From the NCBI GenBank assembly GCA_028818795.1, contig JAPPND010000161.1:20868-84867 (forward strand): a DNA stretch of 64,000 bases, read 5' to 3'. The position numbers and the translations under genes were made by a program. Below are positions 35,713 to 44,439 of this stretch, piece after piece (the stretch's first letter is position 1; every line of letters starts with the position of its first letter). The notes below the pieces were generated by a model. That model was not told the DNA's origin, made no database searches, and saw only the letters and a list, made by a program, of their open reading frames with translations. The stretch is from Gammaproteobacteria bacterium. Lineage in GTDB: Bacteria; Pseudomonadota; Gammaproteobacteria; Pseudomonadales; Azotimanducaceae.

Positions 35713-36504
35713 ATGCCAACACCCCACCCGAACACCCCGTCCACAGGTGTGCGACAAAGCGGTCCTCGTCGCTCGCCTGCAGAACCCCTGTCGGTAGTCC
35801 ACGCCGCGGCGCTGTACCAACCGGTGCCGCCGGTCGGTTGTGACGACGACGGCTATCCGTGCGACGACTCCGCGATGGTGGACAACTCGGACCACAACAT
35901 CGTGTCGGGCTACATCAAGTACGTGGTGGGGGAGCGGTACGCCGACCGGGACGATATGTTCGTGGACGCCGACTTGGGGCTCTATTTCGAACAAGGCAAT
36001 CGATCGGCCCTTGTCGTGCCGGATGTCCTCGTCGCGTTCGGGGTCGAGGGCGGAAGCCGGATGTCTTACAAGATCTGGGAGGAGGGCAAGCCGCCTGACC
36101 TCGTCGTGGAGGTGTTATCGCACAGGACTTGGCGGAAGGATCTGCGCGTCAAACCGGGCCTGTACCAAGCGCTTGGCATCGCCGAGTACTGGTCCTTCGA
36201 TCAGCACCGTCTCAGCGATGATCCGCCGCTCCTCGTGCGACGCCTCGAAATCGGCAGCTACCACGTCGAGGGAGACGGCATGACCGGGCACAGCGCGATC
36301 CTGGGTCTCGACGTCCGCGTCGACGGTACCTTGCTGCGACTGCACGATCCGGCGACAGGCCTCGATCTCCCCGACTACAACGAGGCGGTGGCCATGTACC
36401 GTCAAGCCCGAGTGGGTGCCGCAGCTGAAGGGGAAGCGCGGCAAGCAGCAGAAAAACGCATCGCCGAGTTGGAGGAACAACTGCGCCGATCCAAGGGCGC
36501 TTGA
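35713..36504 (+). CDS. Uma2-family putative endonuclease with coiled-coil tail
   Basis: 263 residues. Core motifs VDADLGLYFEQG, LVVPDVLVAFG, PPDLVVEVLSHRTWRKDLRVK and LGIAEYWSFD match Uma2/DUF820. The C-terminus (about 215-260) is a charged helix (AAEGEARQAAEKRIAELEEQ), typical of Uma2 proteins with a coiled-coil tail. The ATG at 35713 with GGAAG upstream is preferred over the earlier in-frame codons. The 214 bases between the UGSC stop and this start hold no gene that I can support. Confidence 0.83.
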   Translation: MPTPHPNTPSTGVRQSGPRRSPAEPLSVVHAAALYQPVPPVGCDDDGYPCDDSAMVDNSDHNIVSGYIKYVVGERYADRDDMFVDADLGLYFEQGNRSALVVPDVLVAFGVEGGSRMSYKIWEEGKPPDLVVEVLSHRTWRKDLRVKPGLYQALGIAEYWSFDQHRLSDDPPLLVRRLEIGSYHVEGDGMTGHSAILGLDVRVDGTLLRLHDPATGLDLPDYNEAVAMYRQARVGAAAEGEARQAAEKRIAELEEQLRRSKGA

Positions 36505-36507
36505 CCG

Positions 36508-38064
36508 CTACGGGTCGGGCGTCGCGGCGCTTCCCTCGTGCACCAGGCGATTGACCAACGGCGCGACCACCATGACCGCGACGCCGATCCCCACGCCCCA
36601 CCACCCCAGCGTGGCGAAGGTGTCGGTGTAGATCGGTAGCGACACGACCGGATCGACCTCGGCGCCGGGTACCCGGTCGATGGCGGCAAACCCCGCGATC
36701 CAGCCAGCCAGGTACTGCGCGGCCGCACCGGATAGGAACCAGACGCCCATCATCAGGCCCACCACCTTCACGGCGGAAAGGCGGGTCACCATGGAGAGGC
36801 CCACCGGGGACAGGCAGAGTTCGCCGGTGGTGTGCAGGAAGTAGGCGAACACCAGCCAGAGCACGGCGACCTGCCCGGCGCCGTCGGCGAACGATGCGCC
36901 GACGACCAGCACCAGGAACCCCAATCCCGCCTGCAACACGCCGAGGCCGAACTTCATGGGCGTCGAGGGTTCGATGCCGCGTTTCGACAGGATGTCCCAG
37001 ACCATGGCGAAGGCGGGTGCCAGCAGGATGATGAACGCGGGATTGAAGAAACCCATCTGGGCCGCCTGCATCTCGACCCCGGCGATGGTGGTCTCGACGT
37101 TGCGCTCGGTGAACAGCACCATCGAGGTCCCCGCCTGCTCGAAGAGCGTCCAGAACACCACCGACACGGCGGTCAGCATCAAGACGACGAACATGCGGTC
37201 GCGTTCGACCTTGGTGCACTTCGCGAGCGCGTACCAAACGATGCCGAGGACGGCCAGGCCAGCGGAGAGAGCCAAGAGGCCGCCGACGAAATCCCGCCAT
37301 TGCATCAGCCACCAGGCGCATCCCACCGCGACGATGCTGGCCGCATAGATCCAGTGTTCCTTGGTGATGCCCCCCACCCGGCTCGCCAAGCGCGCAGGCT
37401 CCGACGCTTCGCCCGCACCGTGGAAGTGTCGCTGGCCACCAAGGAAGCAGAACAATCCGGCCAGCATGCCGATGCCTGCCAGGCCGAAGCCGTATTTCCA
37501 GCCGTAGGCCTGTCCCAGCCAGCCGCACAGCAGGATGGCGGCCAGCGCACCGAGGTTGATGCCCATGTAGAAGATGGTGAAACCCTGGTCCCGACGCGGA
37601 TCCTCGTCGGCGTAGAGTTGGCCGACGATGGTCGAGATGCTCGGTTTCAGGAAGCCGACGCCGATGATGATGAACGCCAGCGCCAGGTACATGATCGACA
37701 GCGCCCCGTCGTCGCGGTCCAGCACGCCGTCGACCACACTGGCCGGTTCCCCTTCGAAGGCCATCAGCACGTGGCCGCAGCAGAGTAGGATCGCGCCACA
37801 CGTCACTGCCCGGCGAAACCCGAGATACCGGTCCGCGATGAAGCCGCCGATGATCGGCATCAGGTAGACCAGCGAACCGTAGGTGGCGACGACACCTGCC
37901 GAGACCGCATCGTCGAACAGGAAATGCTGCGTGAGGTAGAGCACCAGGAGCGCCCGCATGCCGTAGAAGCTGAACCGCTCCCACATCTCGGTGGCGAAGC
38001 AGATGAAGAGTCCCGTGGGATGACCGAGAAGCTCGCTGGGGGCGGGTTCGGCGGCTGCGCTCAT
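36508..38064 (-). CDS. POT/PTR-family proton-dependent oligopeptide transporter
   Basis: 518 residues, about 14 hydrophobic segments. The family fingerprint MWERFSFYGMRALLVLYL (E-x-x-E/R-FxYYG type) is at about 27-44, followed by GGFIADRYLGFRRAV and the POT GFLKPSISTIVGQLY. Imports di- and tripeptides with protons across the inner membrane. It converges with the Uma2 gene, four bases between stops. Confidence 0.93.
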   Translation of the reverse strand: MSAAAEPAPSELLGHPTGLFICFATEMWERFSFYGMRALLVLYLTQHFLFDDAVSAGVVATYGSLVYLMPIIGGFIADRYLGFRRAVTCGAILLCCGHVLMAFEGEPASVVDGVLDRDDGALSIMYLALAFIIIGVGFLKPSISTIVGQLYADEDPRRDQGFTIFYMGINLGALAAILLCGWLGQAYGWKYGFGLAGIGMLAGLFCFLGGQRHFHGAGEASEPARLASRVGGITKEHWIYAASIVAVGCAWWLMQWRDFVGGLLALSAGLAVLGIVWYALAKCTKVERDRMFVVLMLTAVSVVFWTLFEQAGTSMVLFTERNVETTIAGVEMQAAQMGFFNPAFIILLAPAFAMVWDILSKRGIEPSTPMKFGLGVLQAGLGFLVLVVGASFADGAGQVAVLWLVFAYFLHTTGELCLSPVGLSMVTRLSAVKVVGLMMGVWFLSGAAAQYLAGWIAGFAAIDRVPGAEVDPVVSLPIYTDTFATLGWWGVGIGVAVMVVAPLVNRLVHEGSAATPDP

Positions 38065-38121
38065 GGGTGTTTCCGCTTCTTCTCGTCGCTCAAGCCGACA
38101 ATAGCTAGACCGCCTCGGAAA

Positions 38122-39258
38122 TCAACGGTCTGTTGGGAACGGGTCTTGGTATTCGGCTCGCGACACGAACGTCGGGTCCGTCAGGGCCTCGAGAAAGGCC
38201 AGAAGCTCGGCGCGTTCCGTCGGCGTCATGTCGAACCCTTGGACGAACTGGCTCTTGTAGATGTTCGTCCGGCCGTCGCCCGCGTGTTCGCCGGTCTCGA
38301 TGTTGCGTCCACCGGCTGCATAGAAGTCGAGTACCGCGCCGAGATCGGTCAGGCTGCCGTCATGCATGTAAGGCGCCGTGAGGGCGACGTTGCGCAAGGT
38401 CGGTGCCCGGAAGGCGCCGCGATCGCCAGGGTCGCCGGTCAGGTCGTGCAATCCCTGGTCTTCTCGGGGATACGCGTTTTCGTCGCCGACGTTGTAGAGC
38501 CCCGTGTTGTGGAAGGCCTTGTCGAGGATGGCGACGCTCTCGTGGGTGCTCGACTGGGTGAAGTTGAACCCGCCGTGGCAGTGATGGCACTCGAATCGTT
38601 CGGAGAAGAAGTGCTGCAGTCCGTTGATTGCCGCAGGGTCGAGGGCGTCGTCCTGCCCCGCGTACGCGTAGGCGTCGAACGGCGACTCGAAGGAGACCAG
38701 TGATCGGACGAAACACGCGAGCGCGTCGACGATATGGGTGAACTGCAAGGGTTCGCCATCCGGGAAGGCGTCGGTGAAGAGCTGCTGGTAGACGGGATCT
38801 TCCCGGAAACGCCCGAGGACCTCGCGTTCGTGGCCGGCGATGCCGAGTTCCACGGGTTCTTCGCCGAACATGGGGATCAACAACTGTTGTTCGATTGTCG
38901 TGAGTCCCGGATGCGCCCACATCAGGGTGTCGTTGTAGGCCACGTTGACGAGTGCGAGCGTGTTGCGCCGATTGACGCCACCGGTCGAACCCACGGCTCG
39001 ATTGCGCGGTTCGGTGAAGGCGAACTCGGGTCGGTGGCAGGTCGAGCAGGCCTGCGTGCCGTTGCCCGAGAGCCGTGTGTCAAAGAACAGGTGGCGGCCG
39101 AGTTCGACCTTGGCGGCTGTCATCGGGTTGTTCTCGGGCACTGCGGGCTTCGGAAACCCCTCCGGGATGTTCCACGCATACTCGTCGGGGGTTCCGCAGC
39201 CACCGCAGATCAACGTCACGGACAACGCCGATCCGGCGGTGAAACGGATGGCGTTCAC
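38122..39258 (-). CDS. mbnH: MbnH-family di-haem peroxidase homologue
   Basis: 378 residues. Lipoprotein-like N-terminus (SVTLICGGC), two c-type haem sites CSTCH (C71, C74, H75) and CHHCH, and SGNGTQACSTCHRPEFAFTEP typical of the bacterial cytochrome c peroxidase superfamily. MbnH enzymes oxidise a tryptophan of MbnP to kynurenine. The GTG start overlaps the mbnP stop as GTGA, so both are co-translated. Periplasmic. Linked to copper handling in other bacteria. Confidence 0.9.
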   Translation of the reverse strand: MNAIRFTAGSALSVTLICGGCGTPDEYAWNIPEGFPKPAVPENNPMTAAKVELGRHLFFDTRLSGNGTQACSTCHRPEFAFTEPRNRAVGSTGGVNRRNTLALVNVAYNDTLMWAHPGLTTIEQQLLIPMFGEEPVELGIAGHEREVLGRFREDPVYQQLFTDAFPDGEPLQFTHIVDALACFVRSLVSFESPFDAYAYAGQDDALDPAAINGLQHFFSERFECHHCHGGFNFTQSSTHESVAILDKAFHNTGLYNVGDENAYPREDQGLHDLTGDPGDRGAFRAPTLRNVALTAPYMHDGSLTDLGAVLDFYAAGGRNIETGEHAGDGRTNIYKSQFVQGFDMTPTERAELLAFLEALTDPTFVSRAEYQDPFPTDR

Positions 39259-40073
39259 GGCGCGAAACGGAACACCGTCTGGGCACCGCAGCCGTCGAGG
39301 CACCGCCCGGTGGCAGGATCCAAACCGAGATTGGCCAACAGGCCCCGGCATGCCTCGCTCTCGGCGTAGGCCGCCATGCAATTGTCATCCACCGTCGTGT
39401 CGATGTGCGCCAGAAGGGCATCGAGGTCCACGGCGATGGTCCCGGCCTCCGGCGCATCGCTCGCCAGGCGAATGCGGGCGGCGTTGGGTTCCCGGCACGG
39501 CTCCCCGGGCGGGCGCACCGCGGAAGCGGAAACGCACCCGGTGCTGCCGAGGTGGAAGGACCAGGCGTTGCCGATGTCGAGGCGAACGAACTTGTAGCCG
39601 GACTGCCACGTCCAGAACATGGAAGGCACGTTGAGGGGTGGCGCGACGGCGAAGGGATTGCCGTGATTCCGCTCGAAAGGGACCCCGAGAAGAAACTCGA
39701 TGGCCACGTAGCGCCCTTTGGCGACATGGCCGGCTATCACGCGGTTCTCTTTACTGCCACCGAGCGCGACGAGGGCGGTGCTGTCGTCCTGCCATTCGTT
39801 CGCATGGAGGCGTACCGGCACGGCAAGACCCTGGGCGTCGATCATCGCCAGGTCCGATAGGTAGAAACGCATCAGGGCATCCTCGGCATGCGTCGTGCGC
39901 ATCTCGAACGCGAGCCGGACGGGGGTCTCGGGTGGATGGCAAGCGCCGAGACCCAGCGAGATCGTTGCCAACATCCAACCGACGACGTGACGGCACGGGC
40001 GGGTCCAGGATCGAACCTCCGTGCCGCGTAGAAGCTGCGTAGTCGGTGCCGTTGTGGTAGTTTGCGACCCCAT
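39255..40073 (-). CDS. mbnP: MbnP-family copper-binding lipoprotein
   Basis: 272 residues from the ATG at 40073; an internal ATG at 39974 is possible but would leave a signal with no positive charge. Lipobox LGLGAC. The family core is LAFEMRT...DALMRFYLSDLAMID, RYVAIEFLLGVPFERNHGNP and MFWTWQSGYKFVRLDIG, which contains the tryptophan that MbnH converts to kynurenine. Four C-terminal cysteines sit in the ACRGLL...GRCLDGCG region. It binds copper in the periplasm and is usually repressed by copper. Only 21 bases separate it from the divergent gene. Confidence 0.9.
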   Translation of the reverse strand: MGSQTTTTAPTTQLLRGTEVRSWTRPCRHVVGWMLATISLGLGACHPPETPVRLAFEMRTTHAEDALMRFYLSDLAMIDAQGLAVPVRLHANEWQDDSTALVALGGSKENRVIAGHVAKGRYVAIEFLLGVPFERNHGNPFAVAPPLNVPSMFWTWQSGYKFVRLDIGNAWSFHLGSTGCVSASAVRPPGEPCREPNAARIRLASDAPEAGTIAVDLDALLAHIDTTVDDNCMAAYAESEACRGLLANLGLDPATGRCLDGCGAQTVFRFAP

Positions 40074-40094
40074 CAACGGGTTGCCGGAGTATTC

Positions 40095-43043
40095 GTGACC
40101 CGCGCTCTGGTCATAGCTTGGTTCGTCCTGCTACTGCTCGCTGACGTCGCACGCGGCGATGATGCTATACCCCGGTATGTCGCCCAACAAGGCGAGGACC
40201 GCGGCGACTGTTCGCTGCCCGTGCGGCCCTGCCTGACCATCCAATATGCCCTTTCCGTGGCCGGCAAAGGCGATCAGGTGCGCGTGGCGGGGGGCGCCTA
40301 TCATCTGTCCGACGTTGGCGACGCCTTGGCAATCGTCGGGAGTACGGTGGACGTGCTGGGCGGTTTCGATCGCTTCGACCACTTCCTGCAGCAGTCTCCG
40401 TCGACCAACCGAACATCCTTGATTGGCGTACCGGTCGCCTTCCGAGCCCATCTGGAGGCGCTGGGCTTCCACGTCGTCGCCGACCGCAAGACGATCGATG
40501 CGTCCGCGAGGGCCGCCATCGACGGATTCCAGGTTACTCAGGTCGGCCAGGGCGCCACACCTTGTCGAGACGATGCCGCCGGCGAGTACCCGTGCAAAGA
40601 CGTCGACCTGCTCTCTCATTTGGCGCGCAGCGATCTGTCGTCGAGTCCGGCCAGCATTGCGGACGTCTGGGGATTCGTCGATCTCAACACCGAACGGGAA
40701 TACGCGCTTCTCGGCATGATGAACGGTCTCGCAGTGGTCGACGTCACCGATCCGGCGACGCCGTTCGAAGTCGGGACCGTGCCGGGCGCGCTCTCCGGTT
40801 GGCGGGACGTCAAGGTGACGCAACGCTACGACGGTGGCGAGGACCGTTGGAACACCTACGCGTACGTCAGCACGGAATACGGCGGCCGGCTCGTCGTCGT
40901 CGATCTCACGGGACTGCCGAACCACGTGGGACTCGCCCGCCGCTCCGACACGCACGCCCACAACGTCTACGTCAGCAACGTGGACTACACCACCGGCGTG
41001 CCGTTGGACGAGTCTCGCGCACCGCCGGTTTTGCAGGTCCTGGGAAGTCCAGTAGATCGCGGTGCGGCCCGGACGTTCGACGTGCAGGACCCCTTAAGCG
41101 TGCGGCAGGTCGCCGCCACGGGCGGCGGCTACAGCCATGATGCCACCTCGATGTGGGTGTCCGACGAGCGCGCCGCTGTCTGCAAGGCGAAACAGGATGT
41201 CTGCGAGATCCTGCTGGACTTCAACGAAACGGACATCGAGATCTGGGACTACAGCGACCAGCACGCACCCGAACTACTGAGTTCCACGACCTATGACGAC
41301 GCGGGGTACGTTCATTCGGGCTGGTGGTCCGAGGACGGCCGGTTCCTGTTCGTGCACGACGAGTTCGACGAGCGCGATGCGGATCTCAATACCACGGTTC
41401 GCGTGTTCGATCTCGCCGACCTCCGAAACCCCGAACTCGTTCACACATGGACGGGCCCAACGGGAGCTATCGACCACAACGGCTATGTACGGGGCAATCG
41501 TTACTACATGTCGACGTATTCGCGGGGTCTCACGGTGCTGGACATCACCGATCCGCTGCAGCCCATCGAGGTCGGTTTGTTCGACACCCATCCGGCTTCC
41601 GACGACAAGTACTACGGTGGCGCTTGGGGGGTCTACCCCTTCCTGCCGAGCGGCAACATCCTGATCAGCGACATCCGGGGTGGCCTCTACGTCGTAGGGG
41701 ATCGCACGCGGTCGGACCACATCCAAGTCGGATTCGCATCACCAACCTTCGGCGGTGAAGAGGGCGAGGACTTGTCGATCGAGGTTGTCCGCCGCGGTGC
41801 CGGCGGTGCCGTTTCGGTGGACTACACCGTTCTCGCCGGCTCGGCGGGGATGACGGATTTGACGACTTCCTCGGGAACGTTGCACTGGCCCTCCACGGAC
41901 GGCCATTCTGTTGATGTACAGAGCCTGTCGGTCCCCCTACTCCGCGACGACGTGGCCGAGCCCATAGAGCGCGCCTTCGTCCGACTCAGCAATCCCGCTG
42001 GCGGTGCCGTGCTGGCGGACATCAACATGGCGTACCTGTTTGTTGCCGATCCCGGCCAGGGAGCATCCGTGGGTTTCGCCGACACGCGGATTGCGATCGA
42101 CGAGACCGCCAAACGGCTGCTCGCGACGGTGCGGCGTTTGGGAAGTCCATTGGGTGAGGTGTCGGTCGAGTACGAGGTCGGCTCGTTGTCCGCCGTGCCA
42201 GGCTCGGACTACGTCGAAGTCGAACCCGGTCAGTTGTCCTGGGCGGACGGCGACGCAACGGCGCGAACCATCGTCGTGCCGTTGGTGGAGGACAACCACG
42301 AAGAACTCGTGGAACAGTTCGAGATCCGCCTGTCGTCGCCCACCGGTGCCACCCTCTCGGACGACCGCCTCGTCGTCGACATCAATGCAGACGGCATGGC
42401 CGTCACGGGGTTCGCGTTGTTCGACGACGCGCCCGGGCAAGACCTGCAGCCGATAACAGATGGCATGCGACTCGCCACGGATGCCGTGCCGGGCAACACG
42501 GGCATTCGAGTCGAAGTCAGGAAACCGGACGATGTACGCAGCGTGGGCTTGACAGTCGATGGTGCCGACGACACGCACACCGACAACGAAGCACCCTACG
42601 TGTTCCACGTCCTCGGTGACTCGCCGGAAGGCGAATACACACTGCGAGCCACGCCTTATACGAGGAACGACCTTGGCGGCGTTTCGGGCGAGCCGCTTGT
42701 GGTCAGCTTCTCGATCGGCGACGAGCCGGTCGTCCTATCGCGCGACGCCATGTTGATGGAACTCGAACTGAGCGGCATCGATTTGGAGTTCAACACCGAC
42801 ATTGCCGACTACGAGGCGACCGTGGGGCCGCAGGTCGCACGAACGACGGTATCGGCGGAGGCGGCTGCAGGGGCTACGTATGCAATCGGCCCGGACGATG
42901 CCGACGCAAACGTCGATGGCCACCAGATGGATCTCGCGATCGGGATGAACTCACTCGAAATCGAGGTGACTGGCGAAGACGGCGAGGCGAGAAGAAACTA
43001 CACCGTGAAGGTTGTCCGCGCCCCCTTCGTCACCGGCCCGTAG
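40095..43043 (+). CDS. Secreted choice-of-anchor-B/LVIVD protein with Calx-beta repeats
   Basis: 982 residues. Signal peptide (TRALVIAWFVLLLLADVARG), a beta-propeller-like LVIVD/choice-of-anchor-B region (about 170-545: VVDVTDPATPFEVGTVPG, HAHNVYVSNVDY, LDITDPLQPIEVGLFDTH), two Calx-beta repeats (about 550-780), and a C-terminal cadherin-like beta-sandwich (LELSGIDLEFNTDIADYEAT). The GTG at 40095 has GGAG six bases upstream. Divergent from mbnP-mbnH. Choice-of-anchor-B proteins recur near MbnP/MbnH loci, so an extracellular copper-related or surface role is possible. Confidence 0.88.
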   Translation: MTRALVIAWFVLLLLADVARGDDAIPRYVAQQGEDRGDCSLPVRPCLTIQYALSVAGKGDQVRVAGGAYHLSDVGDALAIVGSTVDVLGGFDRFDHFLQQSPSTNRTSLIGVPVAFRAHLEALGFHVVADRKTIDASARAAIDGFQVTQVGQGATPCRDDAAGEYPCKDVDLLSHLARSDLSSSPASIADVWGFVDLNTEREYALLGMMNGLAVVDVTDPATPFEVGTVPGALSGWRDVKVTQRYDGGEDRWNTYAYVSTEYGGRLVVVDLTGLPNHVGLARRSDTHAHNVYVSNVDYTTGVPLDESRAPPVLQVLGSPVDRGAARTFDVQDPLSVRQVAATGGGYSHDATSMWVSDERAAVCKAKQDVCEILLDFNETDIEIWDYSDQHAPELLSSTTYDDAGYVHSGWWSEDGRFLFVHDEFDERDADLNTTVRVFDLADLRNPELVHTWTGPTGAIDHNGYVRGNRYYMSTYSRGLTVLDITDPLQPIEVGLFDTHPASDDKYYGGAWGVYPFLPSGNILISDIRGGLYVVGDRTRSDHIQVGFASPTFGGEEGEDLSIEVVRRGAGGAVSVDYTVLAGSAGMTDLTTSSGTLHWPSTDGHSVDVQSLSVPLLRDDVAEPIERAFVRLSNPAGGAVLADINMAYLFVADPGQGASVGFADTRIAIDETAKRLLATVRRLGSPLGEVSVEYEVGSLSAVPGSDYVEVEPGQLSWADGDATARTIVVPLVEDNHEELVEQFEIRLSSPTGATLSDDRLVVDINADGMAVTGFALFDDAPGQDLQPITDGMRLATDAVPGNTGIRVEVRKPDDVRSVGLTVDGADDTHTDNEAPYVFHVLGDSPEGEYTLRATPYTRNDLGGVSGEPLVVSFSIGDEPVVLSRDAMLMELELSGIDLEFNTDIADYEATVGPQVARTTVSAEAAAGATYAIGPDDADANVDGHQMDLAIGMNSLEIEVTGEDGEARRNYTVKVVRAPFVTGP

Positions 43044-43112
43044 GCGCTACCCTGGGGTGACCCTGCGGTCGCCGTTCAGCTGTTCGTGCTGGGCCCTTCG
43101 CCACGGCCGTAG

Positions 43113-43133
43113 GGGCGACCGTTGTGGTCGCCC
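43113..43133 (+). repeat. Palindrome, 8-bp stem with GTTGT loop
   Basis: GGGCGACC, loop GTTGT, GGTCGCCC, preceded by GTAG. Same geometry as the other copies. It lies in a gene-free stretch of about 175 bases between two genes; a related GCGCTACC/GGGGTGACC motif starts at the TAG stop (43041) of the preceding gene. Confidence 0.75.
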
Positions 43134-43219
43134 GTTACTCGTTGCAGCAGTGCGGATATAGTACCGGCGGGCAGGGGAAGCCCATCCCTCCCCACGGTGT
43201 TACCGGCCACCCGCCATTC

Positions 43220-43798
43220 CTACTTCCCCTGTGTGATCGCGCGGCGAAGATCCGTAAGGCGCTGACGGAGCGCGGTTGGGGGTCGCCCGTCAAGATTGAA
43301 CGGGGGATCGAGCACGTCGAGGACAGCTTGCTCGACACAGCCGAGTGAATCGCGGTGGTTCCACGGGACAATCGAGACCCGCAGGTGACTCTCGATCCAT
43401 TGGGTTACCCGATGGTTCTCCGCCGACGCAAGCTTACCGGGGCGTTCCAGGCGCAAGTTGAGCGGCCCACGAAGCATGGCCGAGATCGTGAGCCGAAAGG
43501 TGGAAGAAGACAGATTGCCCCGGATGTGGTTACTCCGTATTCGGCTCTTTAGAGTAGCCGTTGACTCTTTGCCCGAGAGCCCGGATCTCGCGCCTGCTTG
43601 ACCGACGTAGACCAGCGCCCCGACCCTCGCCCGTCCTACACTCTCGAACAGTTCGCGGGCTTCCCCGTCCGCCCACCAGGAGTAGAGTCCTGCCTTGGCA
43701 GCGCCGTCCGTATCCCCTGGGAACTCCCGCGGGCTTTCCGACCGGGTTTGGTCGGCAAGCAATGACGCGACTCTTTGAATCGCGGAACGACGATTCAC
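43220..43798 (-). CDS. GIY-YIG nuclease-like protein
   Basis: 192 residues. The core ALVYVGQAGARSGL with AGLYSWW upstream corresponds to the GIY...YIG strands, followed by LKSRIRSNHIRGNLSSSTFRLT holding the catalytic arginine helix, and a glutamate near the end (LGCVEQAVLDVL). These enzymes cut DNA with one metal ion. The GTG at 43798 overlaps the upstream gene's stop as GTGA. Last gene of a three-gene cluster with the YaaA-like and the membrane PD-(D/E)xK-like proteins. Confidence 0.78.
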   Translation of the reverse strand: MNRRSAIQRVASLLADQTRSESPREFPGDTDGAAKAGLYSWWADGEARELFESVGRARVGALVYVGQAGARSGLSGKESTATLKSRIRSNHIRGNLSSSTFRLTISAMLRGPLNLRLERPGKLASAENHRVTQWIESHLRVSIVPWNHRDSLGCVEQAVLDVLDPPFNLDGRPPTALRQRLTDLRRAITQGK

Positions 43799-44433
43799 TT
43801 CAGTTTCGCCACCTGCATAGCGAGGCCGTCGCTGCTCTTCCAACCAGGACGAAGTCGGTGGTCTCGACTGAGCGCTACCAACGCCTCGCCTATAGCACGA
43901 GGGGTCTTGACCATGGCCCCGGGCTTCGGCTCCGGACAAGCAAAGAAGACATTTTCGATCTCGACCGGCCAGCGGGCCGCCCGGAACGCCCGGGCATATT
44001 GGGTTGTCGCCGAAAGCAAACCGACCACACTACTCGCCCTGGTCGCCTCCGCGTAGGCGCTGAGACATCGCGGGACCAAAGCATCCGGCCACATCGCGTT
44101 CCGGTATTCCTGGTTGTACCACCCAATCGGCTCGGCAGGGAGGACGACACCGTAGCCGCCGGAGATGATAAGCGAGTGGGCTCCTGCTGCGTGCAGGCCG
44201 TCAATTGCGTGGCCGGCTTCCCGATACAGAGTGCCGCTGTAGCGCGCCGCAGCGGGCAGAAGCGCCACATCGTTAACCTTCGCCGCCCGTCTATTGGCGG
44301 AGCGCTTTGTGACCAACTCTTCAGCCAAACGACGGGGAAGTGAGTCGAGGATGGAGGGTTGGTGGCCGGCCGCGCGTCGCCCGCCCTCTTCCTTTGCTCC
44401 AGAACACGGTAGGACGAAGAGGGTCCTTGGTAT
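43795..44433 (-). CDS. YaaA/DUF6884-like protein with no standard start codon
   Basis: About 212 residues. The recognisable N-terminus PRTLFVLPCSGAKEEGG begins right after an ATA codon at 44433, exactly where ATG is expected; there is no in-frame ATG, GTG or TTG between the upstream stop (44514) and a TTG at 44328. SLIISGGYGVVLPAEPIGWYN is the second family block. YaaA-like proteins bind DNA and damaged bases; DUF6884 members are common in mobile regions. Either the start was lost by one substitution (ATG to ATA) or translation is coupled to the gene before it. Confidence 0.6.
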   Translation of the reverse strand: MPRTLFVLPCSGAKEEGGRRAAGHQPSILDSLPRRLAEELVTKRSANRRAAKVNDVALLPAAARYSGTLYREAGHAIDGLHAAGAHSLIISGGYGVVLPAEPIGWYNQEYRNAMWPDALVPRCLSAYAEATRASSVVGLLSATTQYARAFRAARWPVEIENVFFACPEPKPGAMVKTPRAIGEALVALSRDHRLRPGWKSSDGLAMQVAKLK

Positions 44434-44439
44434 AGCAGA

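Noticed and set aside
36212-37984. 590-codon frame antisense-strand alternative over the POT transporter
   Set aside because: Same strand but different frame from the clear 518-residue transporter; no domain.
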